Shown here: in pieces, positions 33,801 through 34,392 of the stretch
Layout: every line of letters begins with the position of its first letter
How positions within the stretch are numbered: the stretch's first letter is position 1
Source: Lentisphaeria bacterium
GTDB lineage: Bacteria > Verrucomicrobiota > Lentisphaeria > Oligosphaerales > Oligosphaeraceae
NCBI GenBank assembly: GCA_016287975.1
Contig: JAEEXV010000235.1
Coordinates: 1-34,392, forward strand
Direction of reading: 5' to 3'
DNA length: 34,392 nucleotides
The notes under the pieces: model-generated
The model's database searches: none
Seen by the model: only the letters and a program-made list of their open reading frames with translations
What the model was told of the DNA's origin: nothing
Program-made: the position numbers and the translations under genes

Positions 33801-34392
33801 TCAGCGCATCCACACCAGCGTGTACGCCTTCAGCAGCGCCTTCGGGAGAGTCACGGTGACGTTCCGCCCGTCGCGCACGAGCGCCAGCGGTTTGCGGCCG
33901 GGGAAGTCGGGGGAGACCGCGTACGCCTCTCGGACCTGGGGTGCGTCCAGGGTGAAGACGATGTCCTCGGCCAGCGGCGGCCAGGGGTCGCCTGGGAGTT
34001 CGGCCACGATGCGGTCGCCAGGCTTCATCGTGTCGCCCTGCCCGTTCAGGAAGTGCGCGACATACGCGTCGCCCTGGCGGTAGAGTTCGGTGTGCACCTT
34101 CAGCGGGGCCTTCACCCGCCACGGGCTGGCGCCGCGCAGAAGATCCGCCAGGAAGGCGCGGTAGACCCGCGCCAGCCCTTCGTCGAGTTCGAACTTCCAG
34201 ACGCCGTTGATGGGTGCGACCTCATCGCAGAAGAGCGGTGCGCCCAGCGCGCAGGACTGGTAGACCAGCCGCCCCCTTCCGACCTTCGCCTCGTAGACCA
34301 GCGGGATGGCGCCGCCCTTCTCGTCAAACGCCCACAGCGGCGACTGCGCGGGCGCCCGTCCCTTGCCCGAGACCCGCCAGCGCCGCAGCGGC
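33801..34392 (-). CDS. GHL6 / beta-galactosidase-like protein, paralogue 3 (C-terminal fragment at window edge)
   Basis: The last 196 residues of a third paralogue are visible; the start lies beyond base 34392. In frame it reads RRWRVSGKGRAPAQ, then IPLVYEAKVGRGRLVYQSCALG, matching the PLVFEAKCGKGRLVYQAC region of paralogue 1 (about 966-983). It continues through ELYRQGDAYVAHFLNGQG, EAYAVSPDFPGRKPL and the terminal LLKAYTLVWMR. These are the C-terminal beta domains, so no catalytic residues are seen. It is closer to paralogue 2 than to paralogue 1 in this part and nearly lacks CCGG (one by eye). Confidence 0.85.
   Translation of the reverse strand, partial: PLRRWRVSGKGRAPAQSPLWAFDEKGGAIPLVYEAKVGRGRLVYQSCALGAPLFCDEVAPINGVWKFELDEGLARVYRAFLADLLRGASPWRVKAPLKVHTELYRQGDAYVAHFLNGQGDTMKPGDRIVAELPGDPWPPLAEDIVFTLDAPQVREAYAVSPDFPGRKPLALVRDGRNVTVTLPKALLKAYTLVWMR

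Overview
The window is high-GC, densely coded bacterial chromosome. There is no phage, plasmid, CRISPR, rRNA or tRNA signal. The gene mix suggests a carbohydrate-specialised member of the PVC group (Lentisphaerota, Kiritimatiellota or Verrucomicrobiota): an alpha-L-rhamnosidase, two heparinase-fold proteins, very large secreted hypothetical glycosyl hydrolases in tandem paralogues, a HEAT-repeat protein in front of a Gfo/Idh oxidoreductase, and purple-acid-phosphatase-like enzymes. This placement is inference from gene content, with no marker-gene search behind it.

Layout. 1-340: palindromic intergenic repeats. 341-7932 (minus): a four-gene set reading metallophosphoesterase B, its tandem duplicate A, GH78 rhamnosidase, heparinase II/III-like protein. 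None has a signal peptide, so they probably act on imported oligosaccharides. 8121-11047 (plus): secreted HEAT-repeat protein, Gfo/Idh/MocA oxidoreductase, HpcH/HpaI aldolase, separated by 8-9 bases. 11050-11305: a REPIN-like inverted repeat. 11344-13521: penicillin-binding protein 1C. 13716-15284: an uncharacterised 522-residue protein with an interrupted HPr-like domain. 15390-17279 (minus): secreted heparinase II/III-like protein. 17315-18121 (minus): an AT-rich putative lipoprotein gene of foreign character. 18177-24790 (minus): a housekeeping block of DusB, transketolase, release factor 2 (programmed +1 frameshift), long-chain acyl-CoA synthetase and ribosomal protein S20. 24951-26174 (minus): a secreted TIM-barrel hydrolase candidate. 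26594-34392 (minus): three tandem ~1,140-residue secreted GHL6/beta-galactosidase-like proteins, the last cut by the window edge.

Most striking observation: the tetranucleotide CCGG is almost absent from most genes. PBP1C and the HPr-like gene have none by eye in 3.7 kb, and CCAG/CTGG stands where CCGG would be expected. It occurs at ordinary frequency in only two genes, the heparinase at 15390-17279 and the first GHL6 paralogue at 26594-29989, and in the intergenic repeats. This looks like the footprint of 5-methylcytosine deamination at C5mCGG sites, with the CCGG-rich genes as recent arrivals.

The intergenic DNA is also patterned. There is a dispersed family of palindromes built on a GTGCCGG half, several minisatellites with a 9-base period, one 7-base-unit minisatellite, and a recurrent TATAGT element 40-55 bases upstream of four genes.
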